Origin: Syntrophobacter fumaroxidans MPOB
Lineage (GTDB): Bacteria > Desulfobacterota > Syntrophobacteria > Syntrophobacterales > Syntrophobacteraceae
Reading direction: 5' to 3'
Assembly: GCF_000014965.1 (NCBI RefSeq)
Contig: NC_008554.1
Coordinates: 434,001 to 498,000, forward strand
DNA: 64,000 nucleotides
Shown: piece after piece, positions 38,077-46,645 of the stretch
How the letters are laid out: the number at the start of each line of letters is the position of its first letter
Position numbering within the stretch: position 1 is the first letter of the stretch
Notes under the pieces: model-generated
The model's database searches: none
What the model saw: only the letters and a program-made list of their open reading frames with translations
Told to the model about the DNA's origin: nothing
Translations under genes and position numbers: made by a program

Positions 38077-38345
38077 GGTTTTTGTCCCTTCGTGGCAACG
38101 CGCAGGCAGGTCGATTTCATTGCTTCGGCAATATCCATTTCAGAACATGCGCCGGAAGTAAAGTCAAAACAAGGATACAGCTCCCGCGCGGGCGCGGCTC
38201 ACCTCCAATGCCGGTTCGACGGTTCCGTGCCGGGCGTCGTTCCATCAGGAAATGCGGGGCCTTGCGTATTGGGACATTGAGATATTTCCAGGAGCAAGTA
38301 GAATTGCCTGAAACGGTCTCGCAAACCGGACCGGAGGGAGGCGCC
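38077..38345. promoter_or_regulatory. Divergent promoter region between lutC and the glcD-like gene
   Basis: A 269-base divergent intergenic region that must hold the promoters of both hydroxy-acid oxidation operons, so shared control by lactate or glycolate is plausible. No perfect -35/-10 pair or clear operator palindrome was found. A strong GGAGGGAGG ribosome binding site ends it on the plus side. Confidence 0.5.
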
Positions 38346-39728
38346 ATGATAGGCCGTGCCTTGATCGCCGAATTCGAAAAGCTGTTGGGCAGGGACAATG
38401 TATTCGCCGACGAAGCGGACCGGCATACCTATTCCTACGATGCCGCCGTCCTCGACCCGGTCCTTCCCGCCCTGGTGGTGAGACCGACCTCCAGCGAGGG
38501 CCTCGGGCGCTCGGTGCGCCTTTGCGGCGAAAACGCTCTGCCTGTCACCGTGCGGGGCGCCGGCACCAACCTGAGCGGCGGGACGATCCCGGCCCGCGGC
38601 GGGGTCGTGATCGTGACCAACGGTCTGAACCGGATCCTCGAAATCAATGAAGCCGATCTTTACGCCGTGGTCGAGCCCGGCGTGGTTACGGCCAGGTTCG
38701 CTGCGGCGGTGGAATCCCGGGGGCTGTTCTACCCGCCCGACCCCGGCAGCCAGGCGGTATCGACCCTGGGCGGGAACGTCGCGGAGAACGCGGGTGGATT
38801 GAGGGGGCTGAAATACGGGGTGACCGGCGATTACGTGCTGGGGCTCAGCTTTTTTGACGCCAACGGTGAAATCGTGAAGACCGGGGCGCGCACGGTCAAG
38901 TGCGTCGCCGGCTACAACCTGGCCGGGCTCATGGTGGGGTCCGAGGGGACGCTGGGAGTGTTCGACCGTATCATTTTGAAACTCATACCGATCCCTGCGG
39001 CCCGGAAGGCCATGCTGGCCGTTTTCGACGATATCGCCAAGGCCTGCGAGGCCGTGTCCGGCATTATCGCCGACAAGATCGTCCCCGCCACCCTCGAGCT
39101 CATGGACAACTTCACCATCCGCGCGGTGGAGGACTACGGTCATGCGGGACTTCCCGTGGACGCCGCGGCTCTGCTGTTGATCGAAGTGGACGGGCACGCG
39201 GCCCAGGTGGAAGAGGACGCCTCCAGGGTTGAAGCCGTCTGCCGCGGCCGGGGGGCCATGTCCTTGCGTGTTGCCCGCACCGCCGCCGAACGGGACAAGG
39301 TCTGGGAGGCGCGCCGCGCCGCCCTCTCGGCCCTGGCCAAGCTGAAGCCGACCGTGGTCCTGGAGGACGCCACGGTGCCGCGCAGCAAGATCCCGGCAAT
39401 GATGAACAGCCTGGAGGCCATCGCCTCGCGCTACCGCTTGACCATCGGGACGTTCGGCCACGCGGGCGACGGCAACCTGCACCCGACCATCCTCACCGAC
39501 CGCCGCGACCGGGCGGAATGGAGTCGCGTGGAAGCCGCCATCGACGCGATCTTCGATGAGGCTCTCAAGCTCGGCGGGACGCTCTCGGGCGAACACGGCA
39601 TCGGCCTCGCCAAGTCCCGCTTCCTGGAAAAGGAGACCAGCCGGGCGACCATCCTGTATTCGCGCCGCATCAAGACAGCACTGGATCCGAAAAACATTCT
39701 GAATCCCGGCAAGATCATTGGAGAATGA
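38346..39728 (+). CDS. FAD-linked glycolate oxidase / D-lactate dehydrogenase subunit (GlcD-like)
   Basis: A 460-residue FAD enzyme of the VAO/PCMH family oxidising glycolate, D-lactate or a similar 2-hydroxy acid. FAD-binding signatures are PVTVRGAGTNLSGGTIP and FYPPDPGSQAVSTLGGNVAENAGGLRGLKYG. The C-terminal oxidase domain shows TFGHAGDGNLHPTI and LSGEHGIGLAKS. Start ATG 38346 follows GGAGGGAGG; the upstream open frame is not homologous. Its stop overlaps the start of the GlcF-like gene (ATGA), which probably accepts its electrons. Confidence 0.95.
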   Translation: MIGRALIAEFEKLLGRDNVFADEADRHTYSYDAAVLDPVLPALVVRPTSSEGLGRSVRLCGENALPVTVRGAGTNLSGGTIPARGGVVIVTNGLNRILEINEADLYAVVEPGVVTARFAAAVESRGLFYPPDPGSQAVSTLGGNVAENAGGLRGLKYGVTGDYVLGLSFFDANGEIVKTGARTVKCVAGYNLAGLMVGSEGTLGVFDRIILKLIPIPAARKAMLAVFDDIAKACEAVSGIIADKIVPATLELMDNFTIRAVEDYGHAGLPVDAAALLLIEVDGHAAQVEEDASRVEAVCRGRGAMSLRVARTAAERDKVWEARRAALSALAKLKPTVVLEDATVPRSKIPAMMNSLEAIASRYRLTIGTFGHAGDGNLHPTILTDRRDRAEWSRVEAAIDAIFDEALKLGGTLSGEHGIGLAKSRFLEKETSRATILYSRRIKTALDPKNILNPGKIIGE

Positions 39729-41044
39729 CGATGCGATCGATGAAACACCTGGCGTTGCTCCTCAGGGAAGTCGAAGATCAACTGGTGGTGTGCATGCGAT
39801 GCGGTATGTGCCAGTCGGTGTGCCCCCTGTTTGCCGAAACGGGCAGGGAATCGGACGTCGCGCGCGGAAAACTGGCACTCCTGGACGGACTGATGCAGGA
39901 GATGTTCAAGGATCCGGCGGGGGTGAGCGATCGATTGAACCGCTGCCTGCTGTGCGGTTCGTGCGCCGCCAATTGTCCGAGCGGGGTCAGGGTGCTCGAC
40001 ATCTTTATCAAGGCGCGGGCCATTCTCGGCGGGTACATGGGGCTCTCGCCCCTGAAAAAACTCTTATTCCGGCAGATGCTGGCGCGCCCCGCCTTGTTTG
40101 ACCGTATCGTGGAGATGGGGTCCAGGTTCCAGTCCCTGTTCATCCGATCGGTGGACGACCTGCTCGGGACGTCGTGCGCGCGCTTCCAGTCGCCGCTGGG
40201 AGAGCGGCATTTCAAGGCGCTCGCCGCGGTGCCGCTGCATGTGCGCACACCGGCGCTGAACGCGCCCGCGGGCGGGTCGGGCATCAAGGTCGGGGTGTTC
40301 GTGGGCTGCCTGGTGGACAAGGTGTTTCCCGAAGTGGGCGAAGCCGTTCTGAAGGTATTGAGACATCACGAAGTGGGTGTGTTCATGCCCGATGGACAGG
40401 CCTGCTGCGGGATTCCCGCCCTGTCGTCCGGGGATCTCGAAAGCTATCGCGCCCTGGTGCGGCACAACCTGTCCAGATTCGCACCGGGAGAGTTCGATCA
40501 CCTGATCACGCCGTGTGCCACGTGTACCTCAACGATCCGGAAAATCTGGCCTCTGATGGCCGGCGATTTGAGCGCGGAGGAACGGGAACGGGTTCGGTTG
40601 CTGTCGGAAAAGACGCTGGACGTGTCCCAATTCCTGGTCGATGTGCTCCATGCAGCCTTGGCCGAGGGGGCGGAGGAAACCGGGGAGCGGCGCCTGATCA
40701 CCTACCACGACCCGTGTCATCTCAGGAAATCCCTGGGGGTGTACGCTCAACCCCGGTCCCTGATCCGGGCCAATCCGCGCTATGCATTCAGGGAAATGGC
40801 CGAACCGGACCGCTGCTGCGGCTGCGGGGGCAGTTTCAACCTGCAGCACTACGAGCTCTCCGCCGCCATCGGCAGGCGCAAGCGGGACAACATTGCGGCT
40901 TCCGGCTGTTCCGAGGTGGCCACGGGATGCCCCGCGTGCATGCTCCAGCTCTCGGACATGCTGTCCCGGGCCGGTGACCGGGTTCGGGTCCGGCACGTTG
41001 TGGAGGTCTATGCCGAAGCCCTGGATGACAACCGACAATCCTGA
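39725..41044 (+). CDS. GlcF-like iron-sulfur subunit with CCG domains
   Basis: A 439-residue electron-transfer protein. Two ferredoxin-type motifs near the N-terminus (CMRCGMCQSVCP and CLLCGSCAANCPSG) are followed by two CCG domains (GCLVDKVFPE; ACCGIPALSSGD; CATCTSTI; DPCHLRKSLGV; CCGCGGSFNL; CPACMLQLSD). It most likely takes electrons from the GlcD-like flavoprotein and delivers them to the quinone pool or to a membrane partner. It is translationally coupled to that gene. Its stop codon lies within the first copy of the direct repeat at 41038. Confidence 0.94.
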   Translation: MTMRSMKHLALLLREVEDQLVVCMRCGMCQSVCPLFAETGRESDVARGKLALLDGLMQEMFKDPAGVSDRLNRCLLCGSCAANCPSGVRVLDIFIKARAILGGYMGLSPLKKLLFRQMLARPALFDRIVEMGSRFQSLFIRSVDDLLGTSCARFQSPLGERHFKALAAVPLHVRTPALNAPAGGSGIKVGVFVGCLVDKVFPEVGEAVLKVLRHHEVGVFMPDGQACCGIPALSSGDLESYRALVRHNLSRFAPGEFDHLITPCATCTSTIRKIWPLMAGDLSAEERERVRLLSEKTLDVSQFLVDVLHAALAEGAEETGERRLITYHDPCHLRKSLGVYAQPRSLIRANPRYAFREMAEPDRCCGCGGSFNLQHYELSAAIGRRKRDNIAASGCSEVATGCPACMLQLSDMLSRAGDRVRVRHVVEVYAEALDDNRQS

Positions 41045-41129
41045 AACCCCCTGACGCCCGGGCGACTTGCCATGGGCAATTGTTTTCAGGATGGGTGCAT
41101 CCTGAAACCCCCTGACGCCCGGGCGACTT
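41038..41129. repeat. Two-copy 31-bp direct repeat, period 61 bp
   Basis: The unit starting atcctgaaaccccctgac occurs exactly at 41038-41068 and 41099-41129. The 30-base segment between the copies is unrelated to the repeat. The first copy includes the stop codon of the GlcF-like gene. A two-copy tandem arrangement with a unique spacer is seen again, with other sequences, at 43791 and 51090. Confidence 0.85.
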
Positions 41130-41486
41130 TCGAAGCAGCTTTACAGGCAGCCCCCGAAAATCATCTGCATGTTGCGCTCCTTGACACGGGCAACAGTCCC
41201 TTCACGCATCGTGTTCGAAGGCAGGCTCCGAAACGCATCTGCGTGTCGTTCTTCGATTGCGGCAAAAGGCCGATGACCGGGTGCAGCCGTCCGGCGGCGC
41301 CCGGGGCGCGAACAACCGGCTGCGGTGAGTCGCAATGACCGCGATCCCGGCTTGCGGACGGGCGTGCGATGCCAGGTCGCGATGTTGCGCGATGCCGTCG
41401 TTCGACTTATGCTGAATATTGTGCGGACAATTGCGCGGAAAGAACTCAACTCAATGGAATTTAACAGGGAAAGGGGATGATTCTTC
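41130..41486. other. Intergenic region before hemerythrin gene
   Basis: About 357 bases with falling GC content toward the hemerythrin start, where its promoter is expected. No supported gene, RNA gene or clear terminator seen. Short ORFs lack ribosome binding sites. Confidence 0.4.
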
Positions 41487-42026
41487 ATGAAACCGATCGG
41501 CCCGATGATGTGGGAGCACCGCCTGATCGAACAGATGCTGCGCGTGTGTGAAAAAGAGATAGAAAAAGTTAAGGAATCCAATAAATTGGATGTCATTTTC
41601 ATCGATGCGGTCGTCGACTTCATCCGGACCTACGCGGACCGGACTCATCACGGGAAGGAGGAGGATATCCTTTTCCGCGACCTGGAGAAAAAGCAGCTTT
41701 CGCCGGAGCACGCCCGGATCATGAAGGAACTGGTCGATGAACATGTCCATTCACGGGAGACCGTGAAGCAACTGGTCGAGGCCAAGGAAAGGTATCTCAG
41801 GGGCGAGGGCACCGCCCGGGAGGTTGTCGCTCATCTCGAAGCGTTGGCCCGGTTTTACCCGTTGCACATCGAAAAGGAGGACAAGCACTTCTTCCACCCC
41901 TGCATGGAGTACTTCACGAAAGAGGAGCAGGACAGGATGCTCGCCGAGTTCTATGAGTTCGACAGAAAGATGATTCACGAAAAATATCGGGACGTTGTTG
42001 AACGAATGGAGGCTCGGGGCGCGTAA
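41487..42026 (+). CDS. Hemerythrin HHE-domain protein
   Basis: A 179-residue all-alpha cytosolic protein with the spaced His/Glu pattern of a non-heme di-iron site: MMWEHRLIEQML (H11), RTHHGKEEDILF (H54/H55 and E58), DEHVHSRETV (H85/H87), and FYPLHIEKEDKHFFHP (H126, E130, H134). Such proteins bind O2 or NO, or act in oxidative or nitrosative defence in anaerobes. It stands alone on the plus strand between the GlcF-like gene and the HD protein. DUF438/RIC-type extensions are absent. Confidence 0.92.
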   Translation: MKPIGPMMWEHRLIEQMLRVCEKEIEKVKESNKLDVIFIDAVVDFIRTYADRTHHGKEEDILFRDLEKKQLSPEHARIMKELVDEHVHSRETVKQLVEAKERYLRGEGTAREVVAHLEALARFYPLHIEKEDKHFFHPCMEYFTKEEQDRMLAEFYEFDRKMIHEKYRDVVERMEARGA

Positions 42027-42150
42027 GTGCCCCTGCGGCCGGATCGCTTCCGGGCTGGGGCGAAGCAGGCGGACCGCCGGTTGTGTGAAAATGCCGTCGG
42101 CTCGGCAAAATTTCATGACTGGTTGTGAGAAGCCCCGGCACATGGAAAAT

Positions 42151-42173
42151 GTGAAAAGTGTAGGTTTGACCCC
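42151..42173 (+). repeat. Solo copy of the 23-bp terminal repeat of the 7933-8416 element
   Basis: These 23 bases (ending gtgtaggtttgacccc) are identical to the right end of the element at 8394-8416. No inverted partner is seen within about 1 kb. It lies 72 bases upstream of the HD-protein start. It may be the scar or one end of another copy, or a dispersed palindromic-repeat half. Confidence 0.8.
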
Positions 42174-42245
42174 AGCCTTTCACCCAAATTTTGCCACTGT
42201 CCTCCCGCCGTTTCTGGTAGACTTGCCCGTGCGAGGAGACCGTGC

Positions 42246-43436
42246 ATGATCAGGAAAGGATTGATCGACAAGCTTTTCGAGGCCGCCAGCATTCAAAGAT
42301 GGAACGATCACGTGCGCCCGGTCGAGTTCACGGAGCTCGACAAGCAGGCCCACAAAATGATCATCGCCTACGTCCTGGGAAAGCTGGAAGAAGGGCAACG
42401 GCTGGCTCGAATCGACTGGCGAAAGCTCATCGAGGGGGGGATCTTCGAATTTCTTCACAGGGTGATCCTGACGGATATAAAGCCGCCCGTGTTTCACAAG
42501 ATGATGAGCAAGAAAGGCGCGGAAATCAATGCGCACGTGTGCCGCAAGCTGGAGCAGGACGTTCGGGACATCGGGGGGGATTTCGCGGAAAAGCTCAAGT
42601 CCTATCTCTTCGATCGCGATTACAGCCCGTTTGAAAAGCGGCTGCTCAAGGCCGCCCACTACCTGGCCACCAACTGGGAGTTTCAAATCATCTACAGTGC
42701 CGCCCCCTTCATCTACGGAATTGAGAAAACCAAGGAGGAAATCGAAAACCAGATCGAAGACCACTACGATCTGATCGGCGTTCAGAAAATCTCCTTGCGG
42801 AAGAAATCCTTCGGCTTCATCGACCTGTGCGGTCAGCTGAGATTTCAGCAGCGCTGGGCCCACTCTCCCCGGGTGCCCAAGACCTCGGTGCTTGGCCACG
42901 TGTTGATCGTGGCCATGCTCTGCTATTTCCTCTCGGTCGAAATCGACGCCTGTGACAGAAGAGTCTACAACAACTTCTTTGCGGGACTGCTGCACGATCT
43001 TCCCGAAGTGCTGACCCGGGACATTATCCATCCGGTGAAAAGGTCGGTGGAAGGGCTGGAGGAGATTGTAAAGGAATATGAAGAAATCCAACTTGAAGAA
43101 AAAATACTTCCCTTGCTGCCCTCTTCCATGAGAGAAGAAATAGTGTATTTTCTTCAAGACGAATTCAAAAACAAGATCATCGATGCCGGGGCGGTCAAGA
43201 AGGGCGTATCCGGGGAGACCATGGACGCGTGCAACAGCGATGCGTATTCTCCGTTGGATGGAGAGATCATCGAGGTGTGTGATAAGCTGGCCGCGTTCAT
43301 CGAAGCCTCTCTCTCGATTCAGCACGGCATCAAATCGCACCAGCTTGAAGAAGGAAAGCGGTTCTCATATGAGAACTACCGGGACAAGCGGGTGGGGAAA
43401 TTGCGTTTCGGATACCTGTTTGATTATTATAATTGA
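42246..43436 (+). CDS. HD-domain metal-dependent phosphohydrolase
   Basis: A 396-residue cytosolic protein. The HD motif lies in the middle: RWAHSPRVPKTSVLGHVLIVAML supplies the first His residues, and FFAGLLHDLPEVLTRDIIHPVKRS the HD pair and following Glu. The distal Asp is probably in EVCDKLAAFIEA. This resembles YfbR-type and other HD proteins with nucleotidase or phosphodiesterase activity. The substrate is unknown. The N-terminal 150 residues are helical with no recognised domain. It lies next to a cyclic-di-GMP-motif protein (44113), so a nucleotide-signalling role is possible but unproven. Confidence 0.85.
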   Translation: MIRKGLIDKLFEAASIQRWNDHVRPVEFTELDKQAHKMIIAYVLGKLEEGQRLARIDWRKLIEGGIFEFLHRVILTDIKPPVFHKMMSKKGAEINAHVCRKLEQDVRDIGGDFAEKLKSYLFDRDYSPFEKRLLKAAHYLATNWEFQIIYSAAPFIYGIEKTKEEIENQIEDHYDLIGVQKISLRKKSFGFIDLCGQLRFQQRWAHSPRVPKTSVLGHVLIVAMLCYFLSVEIDACDRRVYNNFFAGLLHDLPEVLTRDIIHPVKRSVEGLEEIVKEYEEIQLEEKILPLLPSSMREEIVYFLQDEFKNKIIDAGAVKKGVSGETMDACNSDAYSPLDGEIIEVCDKLAAFIEASLSIQHGIKSHQLEEGKRFSYENYRDKRVGKLRFGYLFDYYN

Positions 43437-43691
43437 TTTCGCATATTGAGATTTTCCGGTCCGTCCGAACCACGCGGCATGGAGCGCAGTAACGGCGTGC
43501 GGCTGGGCGTGGTTCAACATCGTCCCGGCACGGGAACACGAAAAGTGAACCGCATTGTCATAACGCTCAGGCGGGATGCGCCGATCGGGCAATACCGGTG
43601 AACGGCGTCCGGCATTCGTCCGGCGGGGAACGGGCATGCCGCGATTGCTTGGCGTGCGTTTGGGCAACGGCGTTCGACAGACGGCGTATAA

Positions 43692-43722
43692 CGGCGTCCC
43701 GAAAGGTTATACCGGGACGCCG
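43692..43722. repeat. Perfect inverted repeat (10-bp arms, 11-bp loop)
   Basis: CGGCGTCCCG (43692-43701) and CGGGACGCCG (43713-43722) are perfect complements. No T-run follows on either strand, so it is not a classic terminator; it may end the HD-gene message in a Rho-dependent way or be a structured leader element. Confidence 0.65.
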
Positions 43723-43790
43723 CGGGCAGGTTTACGATCCTTTCGGAAATAAGACTATTCTCATTCAATCGCGTTCTGGTCACATAAAGA

Positions 43791-43879
43791 GCTGAGCCCC
43801 TGCGGGTATCGGAGGATGGAGCCGCGCGGTGTTCCGGCGATTTCACACGACGCTGAGCCCCTGCGGGTATCGGAGGATG
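43791..43879. repeat. Two-copy 28-bp direct repeat, period 61 bp
   Basis: The unit starting gctgagcccctgcgggtatc is exact at 43791-43818 and 43852-43879, separated by 33 unrelated bases. It lies about 235 bases upstream of the PilZ-RodZ gene. Architecture equals that of the repeats at 41038 and 51090 though the sequences differ. Confidence 0.85.
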
Positions 43880-44112
43880 ATTTTCCCGGCTCCGGGCGAC
43901 ACAAGGAGCGGAGTTCTCCGCCGCGGGGCGGACGCTTGGGATCCGCGCCGTCAGGCCGGCGGCGTATGCTCCGGTCGGCCGGCTTCCGGCATGTTTTACG
44001 TGGGTCTGAGAATTTTCATACATCAGTATCATTCAGTGAACCGAAACATGTGCCGAATTATGTGATAGGCCGTCGGCTCACGGCGCGAGACGGCTCTGCA
44101 TGAGAGTATCGT

Positions 44113-46464
44113 ATGGATGATCATACCGAGGACGTGTACAAAATGAGAGAGATGGTCGAGTCTTTTGCGCAGAGGCGTGCGGAAGACGAGAAACGCGCTT
44201 ATCCGAGATTCATGACCCCGGAGGGCCTCACCGGCCGAATCGATCCGGGCAATCTTTCCGGGATGCTGCTTTACAGAAAGGACAGGCCGCGGGGCCAACA
44301 GCATGGGACTGCCTCGGACCGGCACGGGGACGGTCCTGAAGGTCACTCTGCCCCCGGCGGAGATTTTGAAAAGGTCAGCGATATATGCATCCTCGACTTC
44401 TCGGAAGAAGGCGCTCAAGTCTACTTCCGGTGTGAAAACCCTTTCAAGATCACCCAGAACCGGCTGTTTTTCCAGATCGGGGCGAGTCGGCTTCCCGTGT
44501 GGCTGAGGTGGTACCAGATATCGCGCGAGGGGAATACGGCGGGGTTCGAGTTCGCGGAGGCGCGGGAGCGTAACCAGGATTTGGCCCACGTTCTCGTGAG
44601 CTTGAGCGACAGGCTGGTGAGTTTTCTGATCGGCGAGTACCTTCCCAAGGCGAAGAAGGATCACGCGCAGGCATGCGTATATGCCTACCTCAGCATTTTG
44701 TACAACCTCCGCCTGAGGTTTCTCGAGACGGTCGCGTCCTTCTACAAAGCGCAGGCATGCGCCGAAAAATGCGTCACAAGCCGGCATCATCGGGAAATCA
44801 TGGGGACGTTGTTTGAATTCGAGTCCCTGCGGACACTTCATTTCAGGCAGGCGAGGGCGCTGGGAGGAGACAAGCCGTTCAAGGCCACCCTGGAATTCTT
44901 CATGAAACCTTACCGGGATCATCAGTGCGGGCTTTCGGGGCGGCATCAGAAGGTCTGCTTCCTGGAAAACGACGTGATGAACGCGCTCATGGACTCCATC
45001 GTTTTCTGGAACTGGTCCATCCCGCCCCCGGACGAATTGAACGACCGCATAAAACCCGTCTACAAGTCTTTCCTCGCCCTGCGTTCCCATCTGCCGGGAG
45101 TTTTCGACGGAGCGGAGTTCGACCGGCAGTTCATTTACTACAGCTTCCTGATACGCTCGGTGATATTGCTCAAGGACAAGCTCATCGACGTGGTGTCGTC
45201 ATCCTGTCCGTTCGCCGGCCAGGGGAGGTGGGGGGAAGGGACTGCCGCCGGAACGGGCGCCGGGAAGTCCGGGCTTTCCGTGAAGGCTTCGGATTTGCTG
45301 GGAAAAGAAGAATTCGAGGAGATCGGGACACCGGCCCTCGAGCGGAAGCTGACGGAAACCTTCGGTCCGGACGCGGACGTCGAGCCCGCAGTGGTCCATG
45401 AAGCCCGCCGGGTGTCGGGAACCTGGCGCGGTTTTCCCCGGATGGATCGATACCTGGTGATGGGCCCGTTGATCCTGGCGATATGCTTCGGAATCGCGGT
45501 TCTCATGTGGTCGAAGGAGCGGCCTTCTTCCGAGGCTCCGGTCCGTCCGGAGCGGTCGTCCCTGCAGGCGGAAGCCGCGCCTGGTCCGCCTGCGGTGGGG
45601 GTTGTGCCGCGTGGCGCGGGACCGGCGGAGGGTGCCGGTGTGAGCCCGGAGCCCGATGTCCATGCCTCCGATGATGCCCGGGGCACGTTGCGCAGACGGG
45701 CTATCGCGTCGATCCCGGCAAGCGTGCCCGAGCAGGCGCTCGCGTCGGTCCCGGGGAGCGGGCCGGCCCCTGTGAAGGAACAGCCTTCTTCCGAGACCAC
45801 GGCCCGTCCGGAGCGGTCGCCCCTTCAGGCGGAAGCCGCGTCCGTTCCTGTGGCGGCGGGTGTGCCGGGCCTTACGAACACCTCGGTTCCGAATCCCGCG
45901 CCCAATGAAAGGAACGATTCGCAGGGGAACGCCCCGGATCGAACGGCTTCTCCGGTTCCCGGCGACACTCCGGACGGCGGGGCGGGAAAATTCGCGGGAA
46001 GTACGGCTTCCATTTCCGGAGGCGGACAGGAGCCAAAGGGGGAAGCGGCGGAGCCGGGTGAGGAAAAAATCGCCATGGTCGGCGGACCGCAGGTCGCAAT
46101 GGCCGTTCCGGTTCCTTCAGCCCGAACGTCCGCCCCGGAAAAATCGAAAGATGTTGCCCCCGCGGCTCCTCCCGGGACCCCGCTGGTCCACGATTTCGTC
46201 GTTGAGGCGATTGAGCCGAGTTGGCTCCAGGTGACCATCGACAAGGGGAAACCCTGGGCCACGACGCTGCAGCCCGGGAATCGGTTCGAGTGGAAGGTGC
46301 GCGACCGCATCAACCTGGTGGTGGGGAACGCGGGGGGAATCCGGATCGTGTGGGACGGGCAGGCGCTCGATCCGCCGGGCAATCCGGGCCAGCCCGTGCG
46401 CCTGACGCTCCCGGAGCCTCAGCGGGAGCCTCAGCGGAAAGCGAAATCCAGGACGCGTCGGTAA
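44113..46464 (+). CDS. PilZ-domain membrane protein with RodZ-type C-terminal domain
   Basis: A 783-residue protein. Its N-terminal cytoplasmic part has both cyclic-di-GMP PilZ motifs: RAYPR (28-32) and DFSEEG (95-100), separated by a loop-like insertion at about 52-85. Residues 160-360 are a helical domain I do not recognise. One membrane segment follows at 447-466 (LVMGPLILAICFGIAVLMW), then a Pro/Ala/Glu-rich spacer of about 225 residues with an internal duplication (470-497 and 557-583). Residues 692-768 (DFVVEAIEPSWLQVTIDKGK, then IRIVWDGQAL) match the beta-rich periplasmic domain of RodZ. The RodZ N-terminal HTH is missing. It may couple cyclic-di-GMP to envelope or cell-shape control; this is inference from architecture. 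Confidence 0.8.
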   Translation: MDDHTEDVYKMREMVESFAQRRAEDEKRAYPRFMTPEGLTGRIDPGNLSGMLLYRKDRPRGQQHGTASDRHGDGPEGHSAPGGDFEKVSDICILDFSEEGAQVYFRCENPFKITQNRLFFQIGASRLPVWLRWYQISREGNTAGFEFAEARERNQDLAHVLVSLSDRLVSFLIGEYLPKAKKDHAQACVYAYLSILYNLRLRFLETVASFYKAQACAEKCVTSRHHREIMGTLFEFESLRTLHFRQARALGGDKPFKATLEFFMKPYRDHQCGLSGRHQKVCFLENDVMNALMDSIVFWNWSIPPPDELNDRIKPVYKSFLALRSHLPGVFDGAEFDRQFIYYSFLIRSVILLKDKLIDVVSSSCPFAGQGRWGEGTAAGTGAGKSGLSVKASDLLGKEEFEEIGTPALERKLTETFGPDADVEPAVVHEARRVSGTWRGFPRMDRYLVMGPLILAICFGIAVLMWSKERPSSEAPVRPERSSLQAEAAPGPPAVGVVPRGAGPAEGAGVSPEPDVHASDDARGTLRRRAIASIPASVPEQALASVPGSGPAPVKEQPSSETTARPERSPLQAEAASVPVAAGVPGLTNTSVPNPAPNERNDSQGNAPDRTASPVPGDTPDGGAGKFAGSTASISGGGQEPKGEAAEPGEEKIAMVGGPQVAMAVPVPSARTSAPEKSKDVAPAAPPGTPLVHDFVVEAIEPSWLQVTIDKGKPWATTLQPGNRFEWKVRDRINLVVGNAGGIRIVWDGQALDPPGNPGQPVRLTLPEPQREPQRKAKSRTRR

Positions 46465-46645
46465 GCTTTGTTTCCCGGCCGTCATTCGTGGCGGGTCCCG
46501 CCAGGTGCGCCGCCTTTCGGGTTCCACCGGTCGGCGCCGATCGCGGTTTCAAGCGCACATGCCCAGGCCGAAACCGCCCGGGCAGAAATGATGCCGCCGG
46601 TCGTCCGCCGGACAGCGAGACGACAGCCGCGCGAGCCATTCCGTG

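Larger units (their letters stand above)
43437..44112. other. Intergenic region with hairpin and direct repeat
   Basis: A 676-base gene-free region containing a 10-bp-stem hairpin (43692-43722) and a two-copy 28-bp direct repeat (43791-43879). The sequence ggcgt recurs at many places between 43490 and 43700. It leads into the PilZ-RodZ gene, whose promoter probably lies in the AT-richer segment around 44010-44070. Confidence 0.5.

Noticed and set aside
37523-38098. N-terminal extension making a 913-residue LUD protein
   Set aside because: The extension is out-of-frame reading of lutC; a good ribosome binding site and homology place the start at 37522.
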